Below, piece after piece: positions 1 through 7,987 of a stretch of DNA of 64,000 nucleotides. The position numbers and the translations under genes are program-made. The stretch is from Candidatus Aalborgiella aggregata (GTDB lineage Bacteria > Pseudomonadota > Gammaproteobacteria > Burkholderiales > Burkholderiaceae_C), in the NCBI GenBank assembly GCA_016705065.1, contig JADIYY010000003.1, positions 558,001-622,000 of the forward strand, written 5' to 3'. Under the pieces are notes generated by a model that did not search any database, was not told where the DNA came from, and was given only the letters and a program-made list of their open reading frames with translations. Positions within the stretch are counted from its first letter, which is position 1. Each line of letters starts with the position of its first letter.

Positions 1-601
1 TATCAGCCACCATTTGTTTGTTGTGCATGCGGCGGTTGAGCCGTTGAAAATCACCGAGCATGCCTAATCCGCGTCCAATCAGGGAGCGATCTTGCCAAGG
101 ATTGAATACCCGAATTTGAATGTTGGGGTGCTTGGCAATATGGCTCAGCAGTTGGTCACGCATTTCCACATGTGTCATATCGTGCAACATGGTGTTCAGG
201 TCGTCAAACAAAATGCGCACTTTGACACCACGGTTGGCCGCTTGAATTACCCGTGACATCATTAAATGCCCCAAGGTGTCGCCAAACCATACGTAATATT
301 GCAAATCAATGCTGTGCTTAGCTGAGTCAATCAAAGCCAAGCGCCACAACAATGCTTGATCGCTTCTTTCTAAAAGATGAAAGCCAGAATGCGTTTGTCC
401 AAATTGACCGCTGATATGAGCCTCAGCAGGTGCGAAATGGCTATCTGCTCGCGGCGTATGGGCTTGCTGTGCAGCTGGCCGAGGCTTCACGGGAGCAGTA
501 ACGCATCCGGATACTAAAAAGACAAGCCACACTGAAATGAATGTGACAACAACACTGCGCGAAAATGGCTTGAGAACCATTGAGATAAAAACGTTGTTCA
601 T
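1..601 (-). CDS. Phospholipase D-family lipoprotein, cardiolipin synthase C-like (partial, 3' end outside window)
   Basis: I translated this frame by hand from an ATG at 601 down to base 1; it is open for 200 codons and runs off the left edge. The N-terminus is a lipoprotein signal peptide with lipobox LVSGC (Cys about residue 33). After a Pro/Ala-rich linker comes a PLD-like domain (SIDLQYYVWFGD, then VRILFDDLN). The last visible residues, HNKQMVAD, form the first HxKxxxxD catalytic motif. Family knowledge: ClsC/YmdC-type enzymes make cardiolipin by phosphatidyl transfer at the membrane. The second HKD motif lies outside, so the exact subfamily is an inference. Confidence 0.8.
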   Translation of the reverse strand, partial: MNNVFISMVLKPFSRSVVVTFISVWLVFLVSGCVTAPVKPRPAAQQAHTPRADSHFAPAEAHISGQFGQTHSGFHLLERSDQALLWRLALIDSAKHSIDLQYYVWFGDTLGHLMMSRVIQAANRGVKVRILFDDLNTMLHDMTHVEMRDQLLSHIAKHPNIQIRVFNPWQDRSLIGRGLGMLGDFQRLNRRMHNKQMVAD

Positions 602-753
602 AACATGGTTTCGTAAGATTCCCTTGCAGCTTGTAATATGATGCCCTGAGGCAACGAAACGACAACTCGGTGATCAGTTTAGCATGCACAGATAACGCGC
701 AACTGTGTGTGGATCAACAATATTGTCAGAAACAAATCTTAAAAGGACACTCT

Positions 754-1893
754 ATGCAAGCATGGCTTTGTGAAAACCCCATTGGTATTGATGCAGTCAC
801 GTGGCAAGAGATGCCCACTCCTGAACCGGCTGAAGGCCAGGTACGCATTGCCATCAAGGCAGCGAGTTTGAACTTTCCCGATATTTTGATTGTGCAAAAC
901 AAATACCAACACAAGCCAGCGCTGCCTTTTGTACCTGGCTCCGAATATGCGGGTGTGATTGAGGCTCTGGGTGCAGGTGTCACGCACCTCAAGGTCGGGC
1001 AAAACGTGGCTTGTTTAAGCGGCACAGGTGGTTTTGGCACACATACGCTAGCGCCTGCCGCAATGTGCATGCCCTTGCCTGCAGGTTTTCCGCATGTGGA
1101 TGCGGCCGCATTCATCATGATTTACGCTACATCGCATCACGCGCTGGTTGACCGCGCCGCACTCAAAGCTGGTGAGACGGTTTTGATTTTGGGCGCAGCG
1201 GGTGGTGTGGGCACATCTGCCATTCAAATCGCTAAAGCCATGGGTGCAATGGTGATTGCCGCCGCGTCCAGCGACGACAAATGTGCGCTGTGCAAAAGCA
1301 TTGGTGCCGATGAAACCATCAATTACAGCACCGAAGATTTACGCGAGCGCATCAAGGCGCTCACAGGTGGCAAAGGGCCTGATGTGATTTACGACCCCGT
1401 GGGCGGCGCGTACACCGAGCCAGCGTTTCGCAGCATCGCTTGGCGTGGCCGCTACTTGGTGGTGGGCTTTGCCGCTGGGCCGATACCAGCATTGCCGTTT
1501 AACCTGATGCTGCTCAAAGGCGCTTCAGTGGTCGGCGTATTCTGGGGCGACTTTGCCAAAAAAGAACCCAAAGCCAACGCCGCCATGATGGGCGAACTGG
1601 CCACTTGGTACGCCCAAGGCAAAATCAAACCCGTGATCGACCGCACCATGCCAATGGCGCAACTCAAAGAAGCCTACGCCCACATGAGCAGCCGTGCCGT
1701 GATGGGCAAGCTGGTGATTGTGAACCTTAGTGACGCCCGCCGTTGCGGTAGCCATGGTGGCTACAGCGGCCCGAGCCGCCTTGACCCGCCAGACTGCCCA
1801 GATGTAGGACAGATAATTTTAAAGTTTCCCCTGCAGGGCTTGAAAAAGCCACAAAAACCCTTATCATTAGCACTCGCAGCATCTGAGTGCTAA
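754..1893 (+). CDS. NADPH:quinone oxidoreductase, zinc-free MDR family, with odd C-terminal extension
   Basis: The start is the ATG at 754, preceded by AAAAGGA, rather than the upstream in-frame codons. The protein has a GroES-like N-terminal half (to about residue 120) and a Rossmann half with the nucleotide loop GAAGGVGTSAIQIAKAMG near residue 147. No structural zinc cysteines are apparent. Members usually stop near residue 325, just after the MGKLVIVNL segment. Here the frame continues about 54 residues through low-complexity sequence and across the groES promoter, ending inside the CIRCE operator. A one-base deletion near 1726-1728 (ctt-ag read for ctt-tag) would explain the tail. The function call is firm at family level; the substrate is unknown. 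Confidence 0.8.
   Translation: MQAWLCENPIGIDAVTWQEMPTPEPAEGQVRIAIKAASLNFPDILIVQNKYQHKPALPFVPGSEYAGVIEALGAGVTHLKVGQNVACLSGTGGFGTHTLAPAAMCMPLPAGFPHVDAAAFIMIYATSHHALVDRAALKAGETVLILGAAGGVGTSAIQIAKAMGAMVIAAASSDDKCALCKSIGADETINYSTEDLRERIKALTGGKGPDVIYDPVGGAYTEPAFRSIAWRGRYLVVGFAAGPIPALPFNLMLLKGASVVGVFWGDFAKKEPKANAAMMGELATWYAQGKIKPVIDRTMPMAQLKEAYAHMSSRAVMGKLVIVNLSDARRCGSHGGYSGPSRLDPPDCPDVGQIILKFPLQGLKKPQKPLSLALAASEC
1840..1867 (+). promoter_or_regulatory. Predicted groES-groL promoter
   Basis: TTGAAA at 1840-1845 and TATCAT at 1862-1867 are spaced by 16 bp and lie just before the CIRCE dyad. CTTGAAA at 1839 followed 12 bp later by CCCTTATC also resembles a heat-shock sigma-32 promoter, so the two types may overlap. 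Confidence 0.5.
1867..1893 (+). promoter_or_regulatory. CIRCE operator (HrcA binding site)
   Basis: TTAGCACTC at 1867-1875, nine spacer bases, then GAGTGCTAA at 1885-1893. This is a perfect match to the CIRCE inverted repeat, known as the binding site of the heat-shock repressor HrcA. It lies about 100 bp upstream of groES and overlaps the predicted transcription start, so HrcA control of the chaperonin operon is strongly implied. hrcA itself is not in the window. Confidence 0.95.
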
Positions 1894-1995
1894 CAAGTTC
1901 ACCCAGAAGGCTCGTATAGACATGTGTTGTCACCAATTCGGTAAGACGACGCAGGTAGATTTTTTCTAACCCATTGTTTTAATTAAGGAAAAACC

Positions 1996-2286
1996 ATGAA
2001 ACTTCGTCCATTGCACGACCGCGTGATTGTGAAACGCGTTGAAAACGAAACCAAAACAGCTTCCGGCATTGTCATTCCTGACAGTGCTGCTGAAAAACCA
2101 GATCAAGGCGAAATCTTGGCTGTGGGTCCTGGCAAAAAAGATGACAAGGGCGCATTGATTGCTTTGAATGTGAAAGTGGGCGACCGCGTCTTGTTCGGCA
2201 AATACAGCGGCCAAACCGTCAAAGTTGACGGCGACGAATTGTTGGTCATGAAAGAAGAAGACCTGTTCGCCGTTATCGAGAAGTAA
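1996..2286 (+). CDS. groES: Co-chaperonin GroES (10 kDa)
   Basis: The protein has 96 residues, the usual length, beginning MKLRPLHDRVIVKRVENE and containing the GKYSGQTVKVDGDELLVM strand region. It forms the heptameric lid of the GroEL cage in the cytoplasm. AAGGA stands 8 bp before the ATG. It is the first gene of the groES-groL operon behind the CIRCE operator. The gap to groL, 122 bp, is long for this operon and is filled by a dispersed hairpin repeat. Confidence 0.98.
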   Translation: MKLRPLHDRVIVKRVENETKTASGIVIPDSAAEKPDQGEILAVGPGKKDDKGALIALNVKVGDRVLFGKYSGQTVKVDGDELLVMKEEDLFAVIEK

Positions 2287-2313
2287 TTCGCTGCGCTGTA
2301 GCTAAGTAGCAAT

Positions 2314-2380
2314 GCTATATATCTAATAGCAAACTAGGCAATAAATACGCCATCTACAGCCAGATTTTTCATATATTTTT
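2314..2380 (+). repeat. Dispersed palindromic repeat, copy 1 (between groES and groL)
   Basis: Hairpin arms GCTAT (2314) and ATAGC (2326-2330) are followed by the tail AGGCAATAAATACGCC (2336-2351), then CTACAGCCAGATTTTTCATATATTTTT. It matches the family seen at 10406, 13653, 24706, 29523, 36591, 42386, 54996 and 58872. It sits in the transcribed spacer, where its hairpin could influence mRNA processing or the groES/groL ratio (inference). Confidence 0.85.
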
Positions 2381-2408
2381 ATCATTAACACATTTTTAGG
2401 AGCCTAAC

Positions 2409-4058
2409 ATGGCAGCAAAAGACGTAATTTTTGGCGGCGAAGCCCGCGCACGCATGGTAGAGGGTGTGAACATCCTCGCTAACGCAGTTAAAGTAACTTT
2501 GGGACCTAAAGGTCGTAACGTGGTTTTGGAGCGTTCATTTGGCGCGCCAACCGTGACCAAAGACGGTGTGTCCGTCGCCAAAGAAATCGAACTTAAAGAC
2601 AAGTTGCAAAACATGGGCGCGCAGATGGTGAAAGAAGTTGCTTCTAAGACTTCTGACATCGCCGGTGACGGTACAACCACAGCGACAGTGTTGGCACAAG
2701 CCATCGTGCGCGAAGGCATGAAATACGTGGTGGCTGGTGGCAACCCAATGGATTTGAAGCGCGGTATCGACAAGGCAGTTGCTGCTTTGGTGGCCGAATT
2801 GAAAAAGGCTTCAAAAGCGACAACCACATCCAAAGAAATCGCCCAAGTTGGTTCTATCTCTGCCAACTCTGACGAAACCATTGGCAAAATCATCGCCGAC
2901 GCGATGGACAAAGTGGGCAAAGAAGGCGTCATTACTGTAGAAGACGGCAAGTCTTTGGACAGCGAACTCGATGTCGTCGAAGGTATGCAGTTTGACCGTG
3001 GCTATTTGTCACCTTACTTTATCAACAACCCAGAAAAGCAAGCTGCTTTGTTGGACAACCCATTTGTGTTGTTGTACGACAAAAAAATCAGCAACATCCG
3101 TGATTTGCTCCCAACTTTGGAACAAGTCGCTAAGGCTGGTCGTCCATTGTTGATCATTGCTGAAGATGTCGATGGCGAAGCCTTGGCAACTTTGGTGGTG
3201 AACACCTTGCGCGGTATCTTGAAAGTGGTTGCTGTGAAAGCCCCAGGCTTTGGCGATCGTCGCAAAGCCATGTTGGAAGACATCGCCATTTTGACTGGCG
3301 GTAAAGTGATCGCTGAAGAAGTTGGCATGTCACTCGAGAAAGTCACCTTGGCAGACCTCGGCACCGCCAAGCGCGCAGAAATCGGCAAAGAAAACACCAT
3401 CATCATCGACGGTGCAGGTGCTGCTGCTGACATCGAAGCCCGCGTCAAACAAGTCCGTGTGCAAATCGAAGAAGCCACTTCTGACTACGACAAAGAAAAA
3501 CTGCAAGAGCGCGTTGCCAAATTGGCTGGCGGCGTTGCCGTGATCAAAGTTGGTGCTGCTACCGAAGTTGAAATGAAAGAGAAAAAAGCCCGCGTGGAGG
3601 ATGCATTGCATGCAACCCGCGCTGCGGTGGAAGAAGGCATTGTGTCTGGCGGCGGTGTGGCCTTGTTGCGCGCACGTCAAGCAGTTGGCACCTTGAAAGG
3701 TGACAACGAAGACCAAAACCACGGCATCGCATTGGTGTTCAAAGCCATCGAAGCCCCATTGCGCGAAATCGTTTACAACGCAGGCGGCGAAGCCTCTGTG
3801 GTGGTGAATGCAGTTTTGGCCGGCAAAGGCAACTATGGTTTCAATGCGGCTAACGACACCTATGGCGACATGATCGACATGGGCATCTTGGACCCAACCA
3901 AAGTAACCCGCACCGCACTGCAAAACGCAGCCTCAGTGGCATCTTTGATGTTGACTACCGAGTGCATGATTGCCGAAGCACCAAAAGACGATGCAGCAGC
4001 GCCTATGGGCGGTGGTGACATGGGTGGTATGGGCGGCATGGGTGGCATGGGCATGTAA
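2409..4058 (+). CDS. groL: Chaperonin GroEL (60 kDa)
   Basis: The protein has 549 residues, full length for the family. It carries the ATP-binding segment GDGTTTATVLAQ near residues 85-96, the apical-domain region around residues 190-370, and the Gly/Met-rich tail GGMGGMGGMGM. It forms the double-ring folding chamber that works with GroES. AGGAG precedes the ATG at 2409. It is co-transcribed with groES, and the operon ends at a rho-independent terminator at 4106-4140. Confidence 0.98.
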   Translation: MAAKDVIFGGEARARMVEGVNILANAVKVTLGPKGRNVVLERSFGAPTVTKDGVSVAKEIELKDKLQNMGAQMVKEVASKTSDIAGDGTTTATVLAQAIVREGMKYVVAGGNPMDLKRGIDKAVAALVAELKKASKATTTSKEIAQVGSISANSDETIGKIIADAMDKVGKEGVITVEDGKSLDSELDVVEGMQFDRGYLSPYFINNPEKQAALLDNPFVLLYDKKISNIRDLLPTLEQVAKAGRPLLIIAEDVDGEALATLVVNTLRGILKVVAVKAPGFGDRRKAMLEDIAILTGGKVIAEEVGMSLEKVTLADLGTAKRAEIGKENTIIIDGAGAAADIEARVKQVRVQIEEATSDYDKEKLQERVAKLAGGVAVIKVGAATEVEMKEKKARVEDALHATRAAVEEGIVSGGGVALLRARQAVGTLKGDNEDQNHGIALVFKAIEAPLREIVYNAGGEASVVVNAVLAGKGNYGFNAANDTYGDMIDMGILDPTKVTRTALQNAASVASLMLTTECMIAEAPKDDAAAPMGGGDMGGMGGMGGMGM

Positions 4059-4105
4059 TTTGGTTTCATGCGGCGTCAATCTGAATGGTTGACGCTTGTA
4101 GATAT

Positions 4106-4140
4106 AACCTCACAGACTCAGGTTTGTGGGGTTTTTTTTA
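4106..4140 (+). terminator. Rho-independent terminator of groES-groL
   Basis: AACCTCACAGAC and GTTTGTGGGGTT pair (with G-U pairs) around a short TCAG loop and run into eight T residues at 4132-4139. It lies 48 bp after the groL stop. Confidence 0.85.
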
Positions 4141-4260
4141 TGTCTGTTGCGGTTTACATGTCCAAGCATCATCGCATGCGTTAAAAGCATTGGATGGTTG
4201 CACTGACTAGCAAGTATGATTTTGCGGTCTGTACTACTTTCAGTACGAACGGAGGTTAAA

Positions 4261-5154
4261 GTGCTCAATCGTTTCTTTAGATTCTTCATTTCAAGCTTAT
4301 TCAGTTTGTTCTGCGTGGCAAACGTTTTCGCAGAACCTGTCTTGCAGCGTTTGAGCAATGGCGGTAGTTTGGTGATTGCCCATCGTGAATCATCGATACC
4401 GTTTTCATATTTGGACAGCAACAAAAAGCCCGTGGGTTATGCGCTTGATCTGTGTTTAAAAATCGCAGAAGCTGTGCAAAAGAAACTGGCATTGAAAAAA
4501 ATGCCGATTGAGTTTTTGCAGGTGACACCTGCCAACCGCATACCCATGATTGAAGCGGGCAAGGCGGATTTGGAGTGCGGCTCAACCACGAACAATGCTG
4601 AGCGCAGAGAAAAAGTAGCGTTCACAATACCGCACTTCATCACGGGCGCGCGTTTATTGGTACTGTCAAACAGCAAAATTGAACGCATCGAAGACATGTT
4701 TGGCAAGACCTTGGTTTCCACTAAAAATACTACGCCATTGAAAGCGGTGGAACAAGCAAATCGGGAAAGACTCTTGGGCGTGAAGATAGTTGAAGCCCCA
4801 GATCATGCCAAGGCTGTCGAGATGGTTGAAACGGGTGTGGTGCAAGCCTTTGTCATGGACGATGTGCTCTTGTATGGGATTGCCAGTAACCGCGTCAACC
4901 CCGATGCTTTGAAAGTTGTGGGCAAATTTATTACGACAGAACCATTGGCCATCATGCTGCCAAAAAATGACCCTGAGTTTAAAAAAGTGGTCGATAACGA
5001 AATGCGCCGATTAATCCAAAGCGGTGAAATAAACACCATTTATGCCAAATGGTTTTCCAAACCCATCCCACCTAACAATCGGTCGCTGAATATGCCAGCC
5101 AGCCACTTGCTGAAAGATTTTTGGAAATACCCAACAGACTTTGTGCCGTTCTAG
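4261..5154 (+). CDS. Amino-acid ABC transporter substrate-binding protein, glutamate/aspartate (GltI) type
   Basis: I prefer the GTG at 4261 because GGAGG lies at 4251-4255; an in-frame ATG at 4216 has no such site. The product is 297 residues with a signal peptide ending VFA-EP. The motifs SIPFSYLDSN, ADLECGSTTNN, MDDVLLYG and WFSKPIPPNNRSLNM match the GltI branch of solute-binding family 3. It would bind an acidic amino acid in the periplasm and deliver it to an ABC permease. No permease or ATPase genes adjoin it, so it is either an orphan binding protein or works with a transporter encoded elsewhere. The exact ligand is inferred. Confidence 0.85.
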   Translation: MLNRFFRFFISSLFSLFCVANVFAEPVLQRLSNGGSLVIAHRESSIPFSYLDSNKKPVGYALDLCLKIAEAVQKKLALKKMPIEFLQVTPANRIPMIEAGKADLECGSTTNNAERREKVAFTIPHFITGARLLVLSNSKIERIEDMFGKTLVSTKNTTPLKAVEQANRERLLGVKIVEAPDHAKAVEMVETGVVQAFVMDDVLLYGIASNRVNPDALKVVGKFITTEPLAIMLPKNDPEFKKVVDNEMRRLIQSGEINTIYAKWFSKPIPPNNRSLNMPASHLLKDFWKYPTDFVPF

Positions 5155-5280
5155 CTTGCAATTGTTAGAAAGCCAGCGAAAGTGGCAAACCAATAAGCCT
5201 TAAAGAGTATTTCTAGTATTCAAATTTGTAGGTATGCTCATCTATGAATTTGAATAACAGTTTCTAGAGGTTATAACTCC

Positions 5281-6231
5281 ATGAGCATTGCAAAATACAT
5301 CAAAGTCATTGGCCGCGGTAAAGACGGCGCACGGCCTGTTAATCGCGAAGAAGCGGCTGATTTAATGGGGCAGGTGATTGACGGCAAGGTGTCGGATTTG
5401 GAAGTGGGCGGCTTTTGTATTGCGATGCGCATCAAGGGCGAAACCGAGCTGGAAAATGCCGGGTTTTTAGATGCTTTGGATCAGCGTTTGACCAAAGTTA
5501 AAAGCACATGCCCAGTGGTCGTGATCCCCACCTACAACGGTGCACGAAAGTTACCCGCGCTCACGCCGTTGTTGGCCGTGTTGTTGGCACGCGAAGGGGC
5601 AAAGCATGGTTTTGCAGTGCTCTTGCACGGCACCATGTCTGACGATACGCGCATCAGCAGCTTGGACATCTTGCAAGCATTTCAAGGAATGAAGGGCAGC
5701 GAAGACTTGATGTTCATTGACCAGCGCAATGTGCCCATCAACCAAGGGCAAATGGCGTTTGTAGCAACAGAAACCTTGTCATTGGGTTTGAAAAAACTAC
5801 TGGATGTGCGCCGCACCATTGGCTTGCGCAACCCAGCGCACAGCATTGTGAAACTGATGAACCCGGTTGACGCTTCGCAACCCGCATGTGTCATCACCAG
5901 TTATACACACCCTGAGTATTTGCATTCCATGACCGAGACATTCAAATACATGGGCACTACCGCGATGTTGATGCGTGGCACCGAGGGTGAACCCGTTGCC
6001 GATGCAAGGCGTACACCTGAGATGAATGTGTTCAAAAATGGCGCCACGACTTGCGTACAAGAAGCGCAAGGTGGCAGCTTGGCTCTGTTGCCGGATTTAC
6101 CTACAGATATTTCAGCGACTAGCACAGCGCGCTATATGGAAGCTGTGTTGCAAGGCACCAAGCCTGTACCTGAACCGATTGCAACACAGGTAAAACACAT
6201 TGTTGAATTGATGCTACAAAATAAAATGTGA
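5281..6231 (+). CDS. ybiB: YbiB, TrpD2-family DNA-binding protein
   Basis: The protein has 316 residues, as in E. coli YbiB. It has the fold of anthranilate phosphoribosyltransferase (N-terminal helical domain with REEAADLMGQVIDGKVSDLEVGG; larger domain with a degenerate phosphoribosyl-pyrophosphate loop). In this family (TrpD2) the catalytic residues are lost and the proteins bind nucleic acid. It stands alone on the + strand with 126 bp upstream, so it probably has its own promoter. The assignment to YbiB rather than to the tryptophan enzyme TrpD rests on length and sequence pattern and on the absence of other trp genes nearby. Confidence 0.85.
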   Translation: MSIAKYIKVIGRGKDGARPVNREEAADLMGQVIDGKVSDLEVGGFCIAMRIKGETELENAGFLDALDQRLTKVKSTCPVVVIPTYNGARKLPALTPLLAVLLAREGAKHGFAVLLHGTMSDDTRISSLDILQAFQGMKGSEDLMFIDQRNVPINQGQMAFVATETLSLGLKKLLDVRRTIGLRNPAHSIVKLMNPVDASQPACVITSYTHPEYLHSMTETFKYMGTTAMLMRGTEGEPVADARRTPEMNVFKNGATTCVQEAQGGSLALLPDLPTDISATSTARYMEAVLQGTKPVPEPIATQVKHIVELMLQNKM

Positions 6232-6301
6232 TGTATTTATCGAACATAACCAGTTGGAATAACTGAAATTCTAAATAAAAGACTATCTTAGGCAAAAACA
6301 T

Positions 6302-6317
6302 TGTGATATTGTTCACA
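6302..6317. promoter_or_regulatory. CRP/FNR-superfamily palindrome upstream of fccA
   Basis: TGTGA at 6302-6306, six bases, TCACA at 6313-6317: a perfect core of the CRP consensus. Its centre is about 43 bp before the fccA start. A CRP- or Vfr-like regulator controlling sulfide oxidation is an inference; whether it would activate or repress cannot be decided because the promoter is unclear. Confidence 0.6.
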
Positions 6318-6352
6318 TTAATGTTGTAACTTAGCAGCGAAGGATATTCATC

Positions 6353-6673
6353 ATGCAATCCCTTGTACAGATTGTTGGCGTATTAACCGTTTGTTTAACA
6401 GCCACTTTCAATGCGTCTGCACAAGCGACTCCAGAGCCCAGCGAATTGCAAGTACAAGTCTGGGCAGCAGCCTGCATGGCCTGCCACGGCACCAACGGCA
6501 AAGCCGAAGGTGCAGGGCGTCCATTGGCTGGGCAGCCGGCGGATACTCTGATCAAAATACTGAATTTTGCGAGAACAGGACTTTATACAGGCTTGATCAT
6601 GCCGCAAATTGCCAAAGGGTACAGCGAAGACGAACTCAAACGCATCGCCACCTATTTTTCTCAAATCAAATAA
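6353..6673 (+). CDS. Monoheme cytochrome c, FccA-like subunit of sulfide dehydrogenase
   Basis: The protein has 106 residues. A Sec signal peptide (about residues 1-23, ending NASA) is followed by one heme-binding site CMACHG near residue 40. A Met-containing segment, GLIMPQIAKGYSEDEL, supplies the likely distal ligand. Small monoheme cytochromes of this kind pair with the flavoprotein FccB/SoxF to oxidise sulfide in the periplasm. The next gene encodes exactly such a flavoprotein 14 bp downstream, so the two form an operon. GAAGGA precedes the ATG. Confidence 0.85.
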   Translation: MQSLVQIVGVLTVCLTATFNASAQATPEPSELQVQVWAAACMACHGTNGKAEGAGRPLAGQPADTLIKILNFARTGLYTGLIMPQIAKGYSEDELKRIATYFSQIK

Positions 6674-6687
6674 AGAAGAGTGATGCC

Positions 6688-7949
6688 ATGACACTGTCAC
6701 GCCGTACTTTGATGCAAGCAGCGGGCGCTGGCTTGTTCAGTCAATCTGTGTTGGCTCAGAACAGAGCTTCAACCAATGTTGTCATCATCGGCGGTGGTTT
6801 TGCTGGTGCCACTGCAGCCAAATATTTAAAGCGCTTTAATCCCCGTCTGAGCATCACTTTGATAGAGCCCAATGATGCTTTCATCATGTGCCCAATGAGC
6901 AACCGTGTCATCACGGGCAGCATGAACATACGTGACATCACCAGAGCGTACAGCGCCTTCACGACAAAGTATGGCATCAAATGGATACACGCTGCGGCAG
7001 ATACCATTGACCCCGATAAACGCCAAGTACGCGTTGGCAAAGATGTGGTGTCGTACGACAAATTGATAGTAGCGCCTGGGATTGATTTCAACTATGACGC
7101 GATAGGCGGCATGGGCAATGCTGCTGCGCAATTGGCCATTCCGCATGCTTGGAAAGCGGGTGAGCAAACCAGACGTTTAAAAGATCAGTTGTATGCCATG
7201 CCACCAGGTGGTGTGATTGCCATGCACATACCCAAAGTGCCCTACCGTTGCCCACCCGGGCCATATGAACGAGCAAGCTTGTTGGCCAACTTTTGAAAAG
7301 CAAAAGCCCCAAAGCCAAACTGTTTGTGTTTGACAGCAACCCCGATATCCAGGCCAAAAAAGGTTTGTTTGAAAAAGTTTGGAAAACAAATTTCCCAAGT
7401 CAATTGGAATACATACCCAATGCATCAATAGAGAGTGTGGATGTCGCAACAAAAACCATGACCTTCGAGGTTTTGCCTAAACTGAAAGCGGATGTGTTGA
7501 ATATTATTCCACCACAAAGCTGCGGCCCTATTGCATCGCGCGCTGGCTTGGCCAGTGTGGACAAGCGTTGGTGTGGGGTTGATTTTTTATCTTATGCGTC
7601 ATTGGTGCAACCTGATATTCATGTCTTGGGTGATTCAATCGCCAGCCCGCCAGGCATGCCGAAATCAGGACACATGGCGAACCAAGAAGCCAAAGTTTGT
7701 GCTGCTGCTATTGCTGCTTGGTCCTTGGGGCAAGCGATACCCAGCATGCCCCTCATTGCCAACACGTGCTATAGCTTTGTGTCCGAAACAGAAGCCATGC
7801 ACGTGACGGGTGTTTACCGGTATGACGCTGCCAAGAAAACCATGGCACCTGTGCCAGGTGCGGGTGGCTTGTCGGTAGCGCCCACCCTGTTAGAAGGCAT
7901 TCACGCCATGGGTTGGGCAGGAAATATTTTGGCCGATTCGTTGGAATAA
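6688..7949 (+). CDS. Sulfide dehydrogenase flavoprotein subunit (FccB/SoxF-like), frameshifted as read
   Basis: The N-terminus is a Tat signal peptide (SRRTLMQAAGAG). FAD-binding GGGFAGATAAKY follows, then FIMCPMSN with the cysteine expected to link FAD covalently. PYRCPPGPYER and a later WCGVDF hold the likely redox cysteine pair. The frame breaks at 7291-7294: as read, TTTT leads straight to a stop, and one more T restores NFLKSKSPKAKLFVFDSNPDI and carries the frame to 7949. The restored protein is about 420 residues, normal for FccB. With fccA it should take electrons from sulfide to cytochrome c. The break is either a sequencing error or a recent inactivation. Confidence 0.8.
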
Positions 7950-7987
7950 ACGCGGTCTTCGTTTTAGCCAAAAACTAATTCCGAGGC

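Noticed and set aside
3330..3923. 197-codon open frame antisense to groL
   Set aside because: Shadow of the strongly biased groL codons; no ribosome site and low-complexity His/Phe-rich product.
7177..7452. Minus-strand frames across the fccB frameshift
   Set aside because: They do not encode recognisable protein, whereas the plus strand is clearly FccB on both sides of the break.
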